From Tupaia tana (taxonomy: Eukaryota; Chordata; Mammalia; Scandentia; Tupaiidae), in assembly GCA_026018925.1 (NCBI GenBank), contig JAKSZU010000008.1, positions 59,008,027-59,072,026 of the forward strand: DNA of 64,000 nucleotides. Reading direction: 5' to 3'. Under the pieces are notes generated by a model that saw nothing but the letters and a program-made list of their open reading frames with translations, was not told the DNA's origin and searched no databases. This document shows, piece by piece, positions 10,280 to 21,474 of the stretch. Made by a program: the position numbers and the translations under genes. Within the stretch, counting starts at the first letter, position 1. Each line of letters opens with the position of its first letter.

Positions 10280-11525
10280 AGGTATATTTTTAAAAAAGTA
10301 TGAATTTAGATTTGTCTGAGCAAAACAAATGGCAATGAAGGGAAGTTGAGGATTCTCCAAGACTAGTTTTGGAAAATAAAAAGTGTGTAACTGTGTCAGA
10401 AAACACAGCCATTTAAAATGTAGACACAAAAACCACTGGAAAAAAAGCTGAGGTTTTTGTAATGCTAATGCAGAAATGGTATGTGCTATATTTATTTCAC
10501 TATTGAGTGGATGTTTTGCCTTTTGGTATGTTCTGTGTTTCTAAAGGTTTTATAATGTGAATTATAGATGATACCAAATATTTGCTAAGCCTTAAATAAC
10601 ATTTTTTTCATTTGGTTTTTATTTTTGTTAAAAAATGCATTTTTTGATGATGCTAAAACAATAAATCTTTCCTGATAGTGCTCTGTTAGTGCTCTTTAAA
10701 AAGTAATAGGCAGGGATGGCTTCTACTTACAGTCCTTGAATGTTAAAGAGCATTGAGAGACGGTTAAGTCTTAAGTCGTTAGATAACTGGCTAGTTTTCT
10801 CAAACCTCTTCTGGAAGGTTTGAGAAAAACCGTGTTTCTCACTTCCCTTTTCATTCTCCAAAGAGAACTGCTAATTCACTGTCAGCTTCACAGCATCGAC
10901 CTAACATTCCATTTCTATTCACCCGAGAATTTGTGCACAAGCACCGTGTAAGGGGATGTCGTTCAATCAGGAATTCACATCCAGAAACATTGCCCTGGCT
11001 TGGTAAGTGTAAGAGTGAGGTGGAGCTCCCCACCCTCCCAGTGTCAGAGCTCTGTGTGATATGCAGCACATTAAAGAGGCTCAGTACATGTTTGTGAGAT
11101 GAGTAAAAAACAAAAAACAAAATAAAACAGAAAAATACCGTAATTCTTTATTATAATATTTCTGCGTACAAAATATCCAAATCAGTTTAATCCAAAGGAG
11201 GTTGATGGTAATGTTGTATATGGAAAACAGAAATCAGAATTGTTCGCTTTTCTACTAAGGCTCCTTGGGGTACCTTTCACAAGTCCTACGGGATTCTGAC
11301 TCAGGAACATGGTACTTTTCCTGGACAGCAAGACAGCATCAAAATCTTCTGGGACCTGCATTCTTTTTTTTCCAGAAGCATGATGTCATTATTTTGTATT
11401 CTCCTGGTTTTTTTTATTACCCTCTAATGCTCACTGGTTTTATTATTTAGTCCTGTGGTTCTTATATTTTGTTAGTACAAAGATCTCAGCTACTTACATT
11501 TTTATGAAAAAACTCCATGTGGATA
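10280..11525. other. No gene or repeat recognised
   Basis: AT-rich at first, moderately GC near 10850-11060. The minus-strand open frame of 89 codons there has no recognisable domain. Confidence 0.5.
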
Positions 11526-11529
11526 CATT

Positions 11530-11756
11530 TTTTAAAAAATTTCTTCCATGAGAGAGAAAAGAGAGAGAGATAGGCAGGTGTTTCATACCACGAGCCACCC
11601 CCTCTCAGCTGAGCCCAATCATGGGCATGCGTCTGTGCGCCTGGTGTGCTCAAGGAAGCCCTGGAACAGGGACATGAACCCAGGACCATTCCTATGTGGG
11701 TCCAGTCACGTTAACACTGTACCAGCACCTGCGCCCTCAAGCTCCTCCCCATAGAC
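11530..11756 (-). repeat. Older tRNA-derived SINE related to the copy at 50178
   Basis: Reverse-complement reading gives 'gctggtacagtgttaacgtgactgg', box-B-like 'gggttcatgtccc', then 'ccttgagcacaccaggcgc' and 'gcccatgattgggctcagctgag', ending in a GA/CT-rich part. The 'ccttgagcacac' segment is shared with 50178-50400. Confidence 0.75.
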
Positions 11757-11864
11757 ACACTTAAAAATATCACTCTGGTTTTTCCAAGTCTATTCAGAGT
11801 CACATAGACTTGCCTTTTTTCCCCCAGGTGGATTGGAAGCCCATACTCTGTAGATGTCTACCAC

Positions 11865-12040
11865 TGTTGACCAACTTACTTTGAGTTAGGTCTTTTATGT
11901 GCGTCTTCTCTTTCAGTCCTCACCACAAGCCCATGAGAAGATTCTAAGGCATTGTTGTTTCCATTTTGTGGATGAGAATAAGAGAATTATGGAGATTACA
12001 TTTCTTTTAAGGACAGATGTGCAAGGTCTTTAACAGAAAT
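11865..12040 (-). repeat. MIR fragment
   Basis: 'cagtcctcaccacaagcccatgag' followed by 'ttgtttccattttgtggatgagaataag' is the reverse MIR signature ('ccattttacagatgaggaaac'). Confidence 0.7.
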
Positions 12041-12289
12041 GAAAGGAAGTACAAGCAGACAGGTAGAGTGCCATGTCTGGACAAAATACTTCAGAACCAG
12101 CCACATCTTTATGGTTAAGTTTTCACCCATAATACATAATGTTCATTATGAATATTAAAAAATTCATCTATTTCGCACTCTTATAAATATCTATAAGCCA
12201 CTCAAGGGTCTTCTGTAATTTTTAAAATATAATTTGGTCTTTTAACAACTACTGCTTCTTTCTTCCTATATTACCACATACTTCCTAAA

Positions 12290-12545
12290 GTATTTAGGTC
12301 CCAGTTCAGATATTACCCTTCAGAGAAGCCTTGTAAGATGATTCTAGACCTGCTAATCACTGTCTATCCCAACGTCCTATTTCATTTCCTTCATATCATG
12401 TATTACTATTTAAAATCATGTTTTTTATTTGTTTGTATTTCCAGCTGGAATGGGAGCCGCTTAGGAGAAAAGTTTTTACTTATCTTAGTTATCTCTGCAT
12501 CCTCAGTCTTTAGACCAGTGCCTGGATGAATTATTGTATATTCTT
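12290..12545 (+). repeat. L2 LINE 3' end
   Basis: 'cagttcagatattaccc..cagagaagccttg' through 'tgggagccgcttaggag' to 'cagtgcctggatgaattattg' follows the L2 3' end closely (feature, gap and final 'cagtgcctggca'). Confidence 0.8.
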
Positions 12546-12984
12546 CAGGGTAAGATAAATAAGGTAGGCTTAATAATTAAGCAAGTTACTAAAATTGAGG
12601 CAAATGGCAAGACCGTGATCCTTAAATACTGAGATGCTGACAAGGGAAAAGCACTGGTGTGCCCCAGTCTCAGAGGGACAGCAGACACATGATGACGCGT
12701 CCTTTCTTGGCCAGCTGCTGGGTAATTCTTCCAGCTCAGTACACAAAGGTGGGTACAATTAGCTCTTATGGTCCATCCAGGCAAGTGCCCAAGTTCCAAT
12801 TGAATAGACCTTTATCTAGGTCACTACAGACATTGTTGGGTTGTATGAAACCTATGTAGGTATTCATAACTCCTGGGACATTAAATTAACCTAAATTAAT
12901 CCTGAGATTTCTGTTTTGGTGAAAGGTATGTGTAGATTGCTTTGAAAATGAGCTAACTCCTGGATTCTTGCAAATACAGTACCT

Positions 12985-13195
12985 ACTGGTACAGATAAAA
13001 CCCTGCTAAACACCTGGCACTCTGCTAATTGTTTTAATACCATTTAATTTCATCTTCTAGCACATCTAGCAGTAGGGACTAGTATTATCTTTAGTTTTCA
13101 GATGAGGGAACTGAAGCTCAGAGGGAATAAGTAACTTGCTAGTTCCCACAGATAGTAAGAGGAGAGATGCAGACCAAGGTTGACTTTTCTCAGAC
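12985..13195 (-). repeat. MIR, nearly full core
   Basis: Contains 'acacctggcactctgctaa', 'gatgagggaactgaagctcag' and 'agtaacttgctagttcccacagatagtaag', which are reverse MIR landmarks in the right order. Confidence 0.85.
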
Positions 13196-13253
13196 TTCAT
13201 CATTTAATTGACAAAGATCAGATGTCCCATTATGTTGTGGGTTATAATTTTTA

Positions 13254-13518
13254 TTATTATTATGTTTTTAGCTTTTGCTATAGGGTGCATGCACTCACTG
13301 GAGAGAGACACAGAGAGAAAGAGGCAAAGGGAAAGTGAGAAAGCACACTTTCCCCACTTCTGGGGTGATGGCCTTGCCACAATTCCTTTTCCTCTCAGGA
13401 CCTGCAACATGCACACACATACCCCGTGTGTTTTTCAACTGACGGAGGCCTGGACTCCAAGCCATGAATTGACCATGTGGATCTAGACACCTTAACCATC
13501 ATCACACCGCTGGCTGAC
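13254..13518 (-). repeat. Dominant-family SINE, old copy
   Basis: Target duplication TGTGGGTTATAATTTTTA (about 13235) / TGTGGGCTATAATTTTTA (about 13520) is clear. (TTA)n tail, 'gctatagggtgcatgcactcact' and a degraded head at the right end. Confidence 0.9.
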
Positions 13519-13724
13519 TTGTGGGCTATAATTTTTAAGAAAATTTTGTTTATCTGTTCTAAATCTATGCTCACAATATGAGGATAGACCTAAGGGACAT
13601 TGGCGAAAACTTGGTTTAGAAGTTAACAAAGAACTAAAATTAAATGATCATATTTAAGTCCTAAAGAATGGGAGTCTCATACAAGTCAATGTTTGACAGA
13701 GCTAATCCTTATTGATTTAAATTA

Positions 13725-13835
13725 TGCATGTACTTTGGAGACAGACTTAGGTTCAAAGCTCAGCAGTTATTTAATAGCTATGTAACCTTCACTATGCTTC
13801 TTAAAATTTATGCAAGGAAAGTATCTAATTCAGTT
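13725..13835 (+). repeat. MIR fragment
   Basis: 'tactttggagacagacttaggttcaaagctcag..agctatgtaacctt' matches the forward MIR core. Confidence 0.65.
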
Positions 13836-14185
13836 CTTATATGGGATGGGTTGTAAAATAGGATTTCTTTTTCTTATACTGGGTATTTTTTGGGGAGCAA
13901 AGTTTCATTTCTCCCTAAATTTTACGTTCTCAAAGTCACGTTAAAATTGTATCTCTCTCTCTCTCTTTTTTATTTATTTTTTTAAAATTTCCTGGTTCAA
14001 GTACACTTTAAATACCTTAATTCATTTCCTAAGGTTTATGCATCAGTGCTCTGGAAAATCTTGTGGTCTTCCTAGGAAAGATAAGTTTCATTTTTTCCTT
14101 CATTGAATTCTCCCAGACCTCACTGCTGACCATAGTCTTTGTTTAATGGCTTATGCTTTATTTCTATTAACCATTCATGAATCTA

Positions 14186-14311
14186 CAAGGGGGTCTTCAA
14201 AAAGTTTGTGAAAAATATGTAGTATGAGGAAGTATGTATGGATTTCAAATATTTTGCACCCAAATGAGCTCATACTTTAATCCCATTTTCCGTGAACTTT
14301 TTCAACCTCCC
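14186..14311. mobile_element. Mariner-type MITE
   Basis: Inverted ends: 'gggggtcttcaaaaagtttgtg' on the left, 'cgtgaactttttcaacctccc' on the right, bounded by TA on both sides (14184 and 14312). The inner part 'atggatttcaaatattttgcacccaaat' recurs in the other copies. A non-coding DNA transposon of the TcMar kind known in placental mammals. Confidence 0.75.
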
Positions 14312-14317
14312 TACACC

Positions 14318-14333
14318 CGCCCCCCCCCCCCCC
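14318..14333 (+). repeat. C homopolymer
   Basis: Run of about 14 C just outside the MITE. A likely length polymorphism or assembly-error site. Confidence 0.9.
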
Positions 14334-14883
14334 GCCCCAAATGTGATGTTATGCTAAAAATGTTCCTCCCAAGTCATACTTCTGAAAAGTTAGGGCATAG
14401 TATCTTAAGAGAATATTTTTCTTGAAGGAGTAGTATTGGCCCCTGACCAAATGATATTACCTTAGGAAGTTAAGATTGCTTTTGTGTAATTTTTATAGTT
14501 GTTGTCTAGGGACACTTGTGGTTAAAATGTAAACATGCAACATAAAATGTCTTTGTTATGGCCTATGTCAACAATGAATACAAGGGCCATTAACTTTGTT
14601 AGAATATATGAACCTGAGAGTGACACTACTCAAATAAAAATAGTCAATTCTATGAGCCCAAGCAAGATAAGAAGCTACTTCCAATGTGGGATAGTGTAAA
14701 GGCAATAAAATGTGAATTATCTATAATATATCTCTTGAAATAATATCAATTTCTTTATACTTGACAGGCTACAGCTAATGAACTTATTCATAAATTTTTG
14801 CACTGTTTTTAAGGCAAAACAAACTAGGTAGCATGCATATTTGTAAGATGTTTTAGGATACATGAAAACTATAATAAACTTAC

Positions 14884-15166
14884 TCTTGTGTGTGTGTGTG
14901 TGTGTGTGTGTGTTTTGTGAGAGGCTTTTGCTATAGGGTGAGTGCACTTGCCAGAAAGAGAGAGACAGGGAGACAGAAAGCAAGAAATAAACCCTCATCA
15001 GGGATGGCCACGCTGCAACCCCTTCTCCTCCATTTTCCTCTTGGGATCTCAGGCACACATGCACATGTGCCCAGTGTGAGTTTAAGCCACCAGGTCCAGG
15101 ACTTGAATTGTGGTTGACTACATGGGAGTCCAGTGACATAGCCATTATTGCCAACTGCTGGTCCCT
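14884..15166 (-). repeat. Dominant-family SINE with (TG)n tail
   Basis: A (TG)n run at 14887-14913 takes the place of the usual T tract, i.e. CA repeats in the SINE's own orientation. The rest, from GAGAGGCTTTTGCTATAGGG to CAACTGCTGGTCCC, is complete. Confidence 0.9.
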
Positions 15167-15247
15167 GAGTGTATATTTTTAAAACATACTCTTCTTTTCA
15201 CAAACTTCTGTCTTTTTCTTATCCTTGAAATAATTTTGGCTGATAGG

Positions 15248-15248
<1 letters not shown>

Positions 15249-15278
<30 letters not shown>

Positions 15279-15517
15279 GAAAGGTTTTTGCTATATGGCG
15301 TGTGCGCTCACCAGAAAGACAGAGACAGAAAGCAAGATCACCCCCCGGGGGGGGGGGGATGGCCACATCACAATCCCTTCTCCCCTGTTCTCCTCTCGGG
15401 ATCTTGGGCATGCATGCACATGAGCCCGACTTGAGTTTAAGCCACCAGGTCCAGGACTCGAACCAGTCGACTACATGGGAGTCCAGTTATATAACCATTA
15501 CGCCATCTGCTGGTTCT
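15249..15517 (-). repeat. Dominant-family SINE
   Basis: Long T tract, then a body with a run of nine G (15350-15358) where other copies have CCAGGGGGG. The head has a small gap in the anticodon-arm region ('aaccagtcgac'). Probable duplication around AGGTCATTTT/AGGTCTTTTT. Confidence 0.9.
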
Positions 15518-15734
15518 GCCAGGTCATTTTATGCTGACTACTTCACTCCTAACTCATTAAGGTGCGGAAAGTTGCCATGAGTGCTGGAACCAGGTACTTC
15601 TGACCCCCATGCTACCTGCATTTTCATCTTAGGTGCTATTGTGGTTAGTGTTGGCTGTGGGTAAGCCTGTGCATCTGCATGGGAATAACATTACTAAAAA
15701 GTTACCTCTAATTTCCAAATTGGTGGCAAATAAA

Positions 15735-15830
15735 CCCTTTTGTCTTTATTTTACAGATGAGGAAACTGAAGCTCAAATCTGGAGTAAATTGCTGTTATTA
15801 GGTCAGTCACACTGTAAGTAAGACTGTGAG
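15735..15830 (-). repeat. MIR fragment
   Basis: 'tttacagatgaggaaactgaagctcaaa..agtaaattgctg' is the most conserved reverse MIR stretch. Confidence 0.8.
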
Positions 15831-16735
15831 TGACAGCCACAATGTTAGTGACCGTCAGTCTAATTGGACTCAGGATGATCAACTGACTTGCTTTGCTCAG
15901 GAATAGGAGATTTTCTGGGATGCACGACTTGCTGTGCTAAAATGAGACAGGTCTATGCAAACCAGATGGTTGGTCATCCTATTAATAGATGTCTGACTTT
16001 AGTAACTCTATACTCTTTATCTTTTGGCTTCAGATTCTAAAATATTTAGCCTCCCTTAGTCCTTATCCATGTGCTAATTTAATCAGCAGGCTGTGCTTAC
16101 CATTGCATTTGCTGTGAGACTGTCACTACAAATTGCAGCTCATTTACCTTCTTTTCTGGGCCACAGTAAATCGAAAGGCTTACCGCTCAGTGTCTCTGTG
16201 GTTTTCTGGGCCTCTAACCCTATTGGATTTCCAGGAAGAAAATTGTTATTCTTCCTCCTTGGTGAATGCTGTGTTGAGAAACTCAACAATTCACCTGATT
16301 TCAAAGATGACAAGGTCTATGAAAAGGAAGAAAGCTAAAGATCCCCGGGCATTTAAAACCTTCCATTTAGAGATGCTGATGCTTTAACGATGGTTCTGTT
16401 AACCTCAAATCATCTATCAGGGTGCCTTAGCTGCTCTTGGCAATTTCTCTCAGCAGAGGAGGATCCTGATGGTGAGGGCTCCTGGCACCTACTCTTATTG
16501 GCAATGCTCCTTTTAGTAAGGAGACTCCCTTTAGGCTCCTCCCTTCAGTTGATCCTGTTATTCATAATAGCTTTGAGAGAGAGCAGTTGTGTCTGCTGAT
16601 ATCTGGCTGATGGAAACTTCCTAATAGCAGTTTTTCTAAGATTTTGATGGGATCTTTAGCTTTTACAGAAAGCTCCATGCTTCCTCCGTAGCTGCTGAGT
16701 TTGATAGTAGGTGTGAGAGTTCTTACCAGGTTCTA
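15831..16735. other. No gene recognised
   Basis: Plus-strand open frames at 16093-16599 have no known domain. Base composition is balanced and nothing points to an exon or to a repeat I can name. Confidence 0.45.
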
Positions 16736-16739
16736 TAGT

Positions 16740-17240
16740 GACAAACCATGTTACTTTGCATGCTCTCTGTCAGTGTTTTTAAAACTGCAGGTCCTTGGGG
16801 TCAGCATGTAGCATAGTGGTTATGTTACTGGAGCCCCACATGGCTGATGGTGATTCGAGTCCTAGAGTCCCACATGGCTGATGGTGATTCGAGTCCTGGA
16901 GTCCCACATGGATGATGATGATTTGAGTCCTGCTTGAAAATCACACCAGGCACTTGTGTGTATATTTGTGTGTGTGACCTCTTCCTCTGGGAGGAGAATG
17001 TAGGAGAAGGGATTGTGGCATGGCCAACTCCCTAGGGGATAATTTTTCACTTTCCCTCTCACTGTCTCTGTCTCTCTCTCTTTCTCCAAACAGTGCCCTA
17101 AGACAAAATCCTCTAAAAGCAATAAACAAAAACAAAAAACTACAGGTTCTTACTCATCAATGGGTCATAAGTTAAAGTAGTGGGTCAAAATCAGCCATTC
17201 GGAAAGTAAAATTTAAAAGATGAGACTAGGCCGGAATAGA
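16740..17240. mobile_element. Possible old hAT-like DNA transposon fragment split by a SINE
   Basis: The flanks 'gtgtttttaaaactgcaggtcc' and 'ctacaggttcttactcatcaatgggtcataag..agtgggtcaaaatcagc' resemble a mammalian non-autonomous element with repeated 'gtgggtc' motifs. Name and exact ends are uncertain. Confidence 0.35.
16797..17136 (+). repeat. Dominant-family SINE with internal triplication of the B-box region
   Basis: Head 'gtcagcatgtagcatagtggttatgttactgg' leads into three copies of a 34-bp unit starting at 16831, 16865 and 16899. Each contains 'cccacatgg' and a box-B-like GATTCGAGTCC (third: GATTTGAGTCC). Body, CT-rich end and (CAAAAA)-type tail follow. AAACTGCAGGTCCTT / AAACTACAGGTTCTT flank it as target duplication. 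Confidence 0.93.
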
Positions 17241-17269
17241 ACAATAGAAATACTTTGTATATAATAAAG

Positions 17270-17420
17270 CTATACACAATATATATAACAAATATATATA
17301 ATATGCAATGTGTATAATAAATACTGTTTTATAAAATTTTAAATGATTATATATATAAATTATTTTACATGTACTTGTATACATATATATGTGCTTATGT
17401 ATATACACATGAAAGTATAC
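17270..17420. repeat. AT-rich low-complexity tract
   Basis: Runs of TATATA and related words, interrupted. No coding content. Confidence 0.8.
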
Positions 17421-17454
17421 ACTTGTGATAAAAATGTATTCCTTATTTAGATTA

Positions 17455-17560
17455 CATTTATTAAAAAGCTTCTAGAAAGATATCTATAGATGGACATTCA
17501 TCATATTATTACTTAAAATGGCAGAATATTGTGAACAACTTAGATGCTTATCAAGGAGGG
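17455..17560 (+). repeat. Old L1 3'-region fragment
   Basis: 'atggacattcatcatattattacttaaaatggcagaatattgtgaacaacttagatgct' resembles the 'actggaaacaacccaaatgtccatc' region of old L1 tails. Weak match. Confidence 0.4.
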
Positions 17561-17635
17561 GTCATAAGCCCATGCATATCATATCTATGGTATTTATTGC
17601 TGTATTATCTCTCTAAAGCTTAGCACTTGTATCTT

Positions 17636-17907
17636 CTTTTTTTTTTTTTTTTTTTTTTTGGAGAGCTTTTTGCTATAGGGTGAATGTACTCGCCAGACAG
17701 ACAGAGACAGAGAGACAAAAAGCGAGAAATCACCCCCCAGGGGGGATGGCCACGCCATAATACCTTCTTCTCCATTCTCCTCTCAGGATCCTGGGCACGT
17801 ATGTACATGTGCCCGGCATGAATTTTAAGCCACTGGGTCCAGTACTTGAACCGCAGTAGACTACATGGGAGTCCAGCAACATAGCCATTACACTAACTGC
17901 TGGTCCC
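17636..17907 (-). repeat. Dominant-family SINE, full length
   Basis: Exact 14-bp duplication AGCACTTGTATCTT at 17622-17635 and 17908-17921. T tract of 23. Right of it, 'aggtgctcaataaatatttgttgactgg' is an L2-like 3' tail, so the SINE hit an L2 end. Confidence 0.95.
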
Positions 17908-17960
17908 AGCACTTGTATCTTGTGCATACTAGGTGCTCAATAAATATTTGTTGACTGGTA
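17908..17960 (+). repeat. L2-like 3' terminus
   Basis: 'tactaggtgctcaataaatatttgttgactgg' is the L2 polyadenylation-proximal end. Its left part lies before the SINE at 17636. Confidence 0.6.
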
Positions 17961-18054
17961 TTGTCACTGAGAGACTGTCTGAAGCTTCTACTGGGTTTTC
18001 AGAAAAATCATGATGTATTTTTTTCTATGTTTTTCTATGCAAAAAATACGTCAT

Positions 18055-18330
18055 AACTTTTCTGACAACCCAGTACATAATAGAGTTATTGAAACTATGT
18101 TTCCAAAAACTTTGTAAACATATGGACAATGTTCATGATATAATGTTAAGAGAAGATATATGTTAGATGAGTATATGTGTAGCTGTCTATACATATGTAT
18201 ATAAAAGGTTGGAAGGAAAGCCACCAAAATATGAAGTATAGATCTTTCTGGTTAGTAAGATTATGGGCAATTTAAAAATGGTTTATTATTCATGTTTTTT
18301 TTCATATAGTAAACATCTTACTTTTATAAT
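18055..18330 (+). repeat. Old L1 3'-UTR-like fragment
   Basis: 'caatgttcatgatataatgttaagagaag..ttagtaagattatgggcaatttaaaaatggtttattattcatg' recalls the 'ggtggttgcct..' to 'tgggcaattttta' region of L1M tails. Confidence 0.45.
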
Positions 18331-18514
18331 TAAAAATTATATTTTTTGGCATTATATTAGAAAAGTAAGCTTACTCAAAATCACGTGATATCCTAGATTT
18401 AACTGCCCCATACATACTCTCTTACGGTCTCATGATGATAAAAAGTTCCCTTGACTTTCCTGTGTTCCAAAGGACTCTCTCACACACCTTCCAGAGAGAT
18501 GTCTTAAGGATATA

Positions 18515-18700
18515 TTTATTTATTCAACAAAAAAGTATAGCTTTCTTTGTGGGAGCAATTTAGCCAGGTTTGAGAGATTCAGAGATGGATGGAATATGGT
18601 ATCTCTCTTCCATGAGTTCATAGTTCTGGGGGAAGACAACAAGGAAATAAACAATTCTCACAAAGTGTTAAAGATATGATACTGCTGTGGGGCATGAAAT
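18515..18700 (+). repeat. Ancient repeat, same kind as 950-1474
   Basis: 'agagatggatggaatatggtatctctcttccatgagttcatagttctgggggaagac' is the 'ccctcaaggagctcacagtctagtgggggagac' motif. Confidence 0.5.
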
Positions 18701-18869
18701 CTGACCTCATCATTCCCTTTTTGCATTGAACTAGTAATTTAGGGACTTGGGAAACATTCATAAATTTTCCTATGTTTTCCGTGCTGCCTAAGGCCAGATG
18801 AAGTCTTGCAAGTCAAGTCCCAGTAGCAAAGATGGTCATCCCATAGTTCCTCGAACAGACACATTAATC

Positions 18870-19090
18870 AGAGGCAGTATGACCGAGTGGTTAAGAACAT
18901 GGATTTGGAATTCAGCCTATGATGATACAACTTACTGCCCTGTGACCCAGGTAAGTCATTCAATTTATCTAAGTCTTATTGTTCATATCTATATAATAGG
19001 ATAAGGCTATTGACTTTTCAGTGTGTCACAATTAAAGCATTTAACATGGTCCCTGGCACACAATAGCATTCATTTTATGATAGTAGTCAT
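18870..19090 (+). repeat. MIR, well preserved
   Basis: From 'ggcagtatgaccgagtggttaagaacatgg' through 'cttactgccctgtgacccaggtaagtcattcaatttatct' to 'agcatttaacatggtccctggcacaca'. All forward MIR landmarks occur in order, including the tRNA-related head. Confidence 0.9.
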
Positions 19091-19664
19091 TGTTTTTCTG
19101 GGTCCCAACAGATGAAGGCACCAAAGAAGTTCAAATTTCTCATAAATTATGTTGCTTTTTAATATTGTTTATGTATTTTGCCTGAGAGGTTGTACATATC
19201 AATAGATTGAGAATCAAGAAAAATTATAAATGAGAAACTGACGATCAGGGCAAGTCATATATTGTAAGCACATCTCTATAAAACTGTTGGGAGAAGAGGA
19301 CTAACTGTGCTTGCTTGCTGAACGGAGACCCAACTGACAGGCACCATTGTGAGATAAGAGAGGATATTACTGTAGATCATCAGTTCATTATCTTTTTTGC
19401 TTCTCTTGCAAGATCCCATCTTCTGTCCCTTTTCCACAATTCTGAAAATGTGTGTCTTTATAGCCATGATCTAGAAAGGCTAATATTTGCATAATTCAAA
19501 ACAAGCAAACAACCCCCCCCCCAAAGGAAACTGTATAATAATAATTTGTTGGCCATTTTGCATTTTGTGAAGATACTGTTTCTTTCTTTAAACAGCAATA
19601 AACTATCATGATAGAAAGTTTATTTTCCTATGATTCTGATGCTGACTCATTTCTACATGTATTT
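19091..19664. other. No gene or repeat recognised
   Basis: Unremarkable AT-rich sequence with a short C run near 19513. Confidence 0.5.
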
Positions 19665-20015
19665 GAATTAATTAGGATCCTTTCAGTTGCCAGTGATAAA
19701 TCCAGACAGAGGTAGTTGAGCTTCAGGCACAACTGGATTTGATAGGCCAAATGATGCCACCAGGAAGCCATCTCTGTGTCTCTAAGCTCTTTTCCTCCGT
19801 GTTAACATCATCCCAAAGCAAGCTCTTCCCAAGGGGTGAAGAAGATAAGGCTGAACGACCTTCCAGCTTAACAACTGCAGCTAAAAGTAAACTATTTTTC
19901 CTGATAGTCAAAGTCTGCAGGCTGACTTTTATTGGTACAGATTGGGATAGTCCAGTGTGTTCACCCGCAAAAGGAGAGGTGCTGTTTCCACTTGAATGCC
20001 CAAGTGATGTCAGAT
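19665..20015. repeat. Old dispersed mammalian repeat, family not named
   Basis: 'cagttgccagtgataaatcc', 'gcttcaggcacaactggat', 'atgatgccaccaggaagccatctctgtg' and 'ttccagcttaacaactgcag' follow a pattern I know from many mammalian genomes ('cttcaggcacggctggatcc..atgtcatcagg'). I cannot assign it to L1, LTR or DNA class with certainty. Open frames on both strands here are incidental. Confidence 0.5.
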
Positions 20016-20589
20016 GCTAGACAAAACCAAAACCAAAATAAACCAAAATAAAACCGAGAATAAATGTTCACTACATTATTAACTCAATTAGTTTATTTGT
20101 GATACACATAACATTTAGAATAATGACACAGTTAAAATACAAATTTTAGACAAATTACATTTAACAGAATATAATTGAGCAAAGAACAATTCATGCATCG
20201 GGCTGTTCTCCAAACCAGCAGAAATTCAGAGAGCTCTGCTCCACAACGTGTCAGGCAGCATTTATGTGCAGAAAATGCAAGTGAGGCACACCAACAGCTT
20301 GACTGGTTGCAGCTTGGGCATCACACCTCACTTGAATGTGGTCTCATCAGTTGACTGCCTGTAATTGACAGAGCTGGGCTGCTGTGTTTGGCTAGACTCA
20401 GCTGTTTGTTGCAGTGTACGCGAGTGAGGCTTTCAGTTGATTTGCGTTCTAAGTTAGGTTGCTGCTTGTTAAGGAAGGACACAAAGTACAGAGGCATCCT
20501 CGGGCCAGATTTAGTTAATTGAAGAGTGCTCGTTAGGACACCCTTCTCATCCATTTATGATTTTACGCACTGACATTCCTTCAATTATT
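20016..20589. other. Apparently unique sequence
   Basis: Balanced composition, no repeat seen, no domain in the 77-codon minus-strand frame. A candidate for conserved non-coding sequence only in the sense that nothing else explains it. Confidence 0.4.
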
Positions 20590-20730
20590 TATTCTATGCA
20601 GATGACTCCCATTTCTCTATCTCCATGCTGAACTTCTCTCCTTGACTTCAGAGCCAAATTTCCTTCTCTCTGTTTGACATCTCTACCTGAAAGTCAAACT
20701 CTCAAAGTACTCTGAAATCAGTCTTTTTCT
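20590..20730 (+). repeat. L2 fragment
   Basis: 'gatgactcccatttctctatctccatgctgaacttctctccttgac..ttgacatctctacctgaaagtc' matches the L2 portion encoding or flanking 'agctccagacccatatatcc..ggacatctccacttggatg'. Confidence 0.6.
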
Positions 20731-21300
20731 CTCACATGCACACATTCACAGACACATAGAACATTACGCTATTTCACTCTGGTTTGTGTGTGTGTGTGTA
20801 TACACACATATGTGAAAGAGATGATTTGCATGAATACTTAGTATTTTTTTATAAGTACATCATTGATATTTATCTACTTAAATGAAGCCACATTCCTATA
20901 TCCACTGACTGACAAAACCAAAAACCTATCAAAGTAACATGTAGGCCAGTCAATGCAACCCTTTCACCAAAAAATAATTAATGGCATTATTGTGGTTTGA
21001 TGCTAACAAGCAATGAGAAAAATTTTTCCTGCTGGGTCTTTATAAGAAAATCTGTTAATGTAGTTCTGGAATTCTATTTAAACTGCATGTGTCCTTGACA
21101 CCATTAATAGAAAAAATACACAGTATCACTTGGCCCAAGCACTGGCATGTAAACCTGGGGTCAAACCACAGCAGGTGAGCTCCCATGGATGAGTCTACTG
21201 ATATGGGAATGCCCAATGAATAGCTGGATACTCCCGTTTTCATTTAATTTAGGGAGCTCCCAGGATTGTCACAATTTACTTATTTAAGTGGGTAAGATTT
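20731..21300. other. No gene or repeat recognised
   Basis: Contains a short (TG)n/(CA) run near 20786-20810. Otherwise no interpretable content. Confidence 0.45.
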
Positions 21301-21308
21301 CAATTTTT

Positions 21309-21345
21309 TAAAAGAATTATTTATTATCATTATTTTTTCAATTTT

Positions 21346-21387
<42 letters not shown>

Positions 21388-21474
21388 AGCCAGCCACCAG
21401 GTCTAAGACTGGAACTGCTGTTGGACATGTGGAAGTCTAGTGCCTTTAATCACTATGCCACCTGCTGGTCCCAG
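21309..21474 (-). repeat. Short tRNA-derived SINE variant with expanded GA tract
   Basis: 'ttttgaccagagag' is followed by a pure (GA)n to 21384, then 'gccaccaggtctaagactggaactg..catgtggaagtctagtgcctttaatcactatgccacctgctggtcc'. The GA expansion lies inside the element, not in its tail. Confidence 0.9.

Noticed and set aside
10851-11120. Possible exon in the more GC-rich patch
   Set aside because: Minus-strand frame shows no known motif, and neither strand has a convincing splice pair around it.
14717-15154. 145-codon minus-strand frame
   Set aside because: Its first part is the SINE at 14884 read on the minus strand, then a CA repeat, then random sequence.
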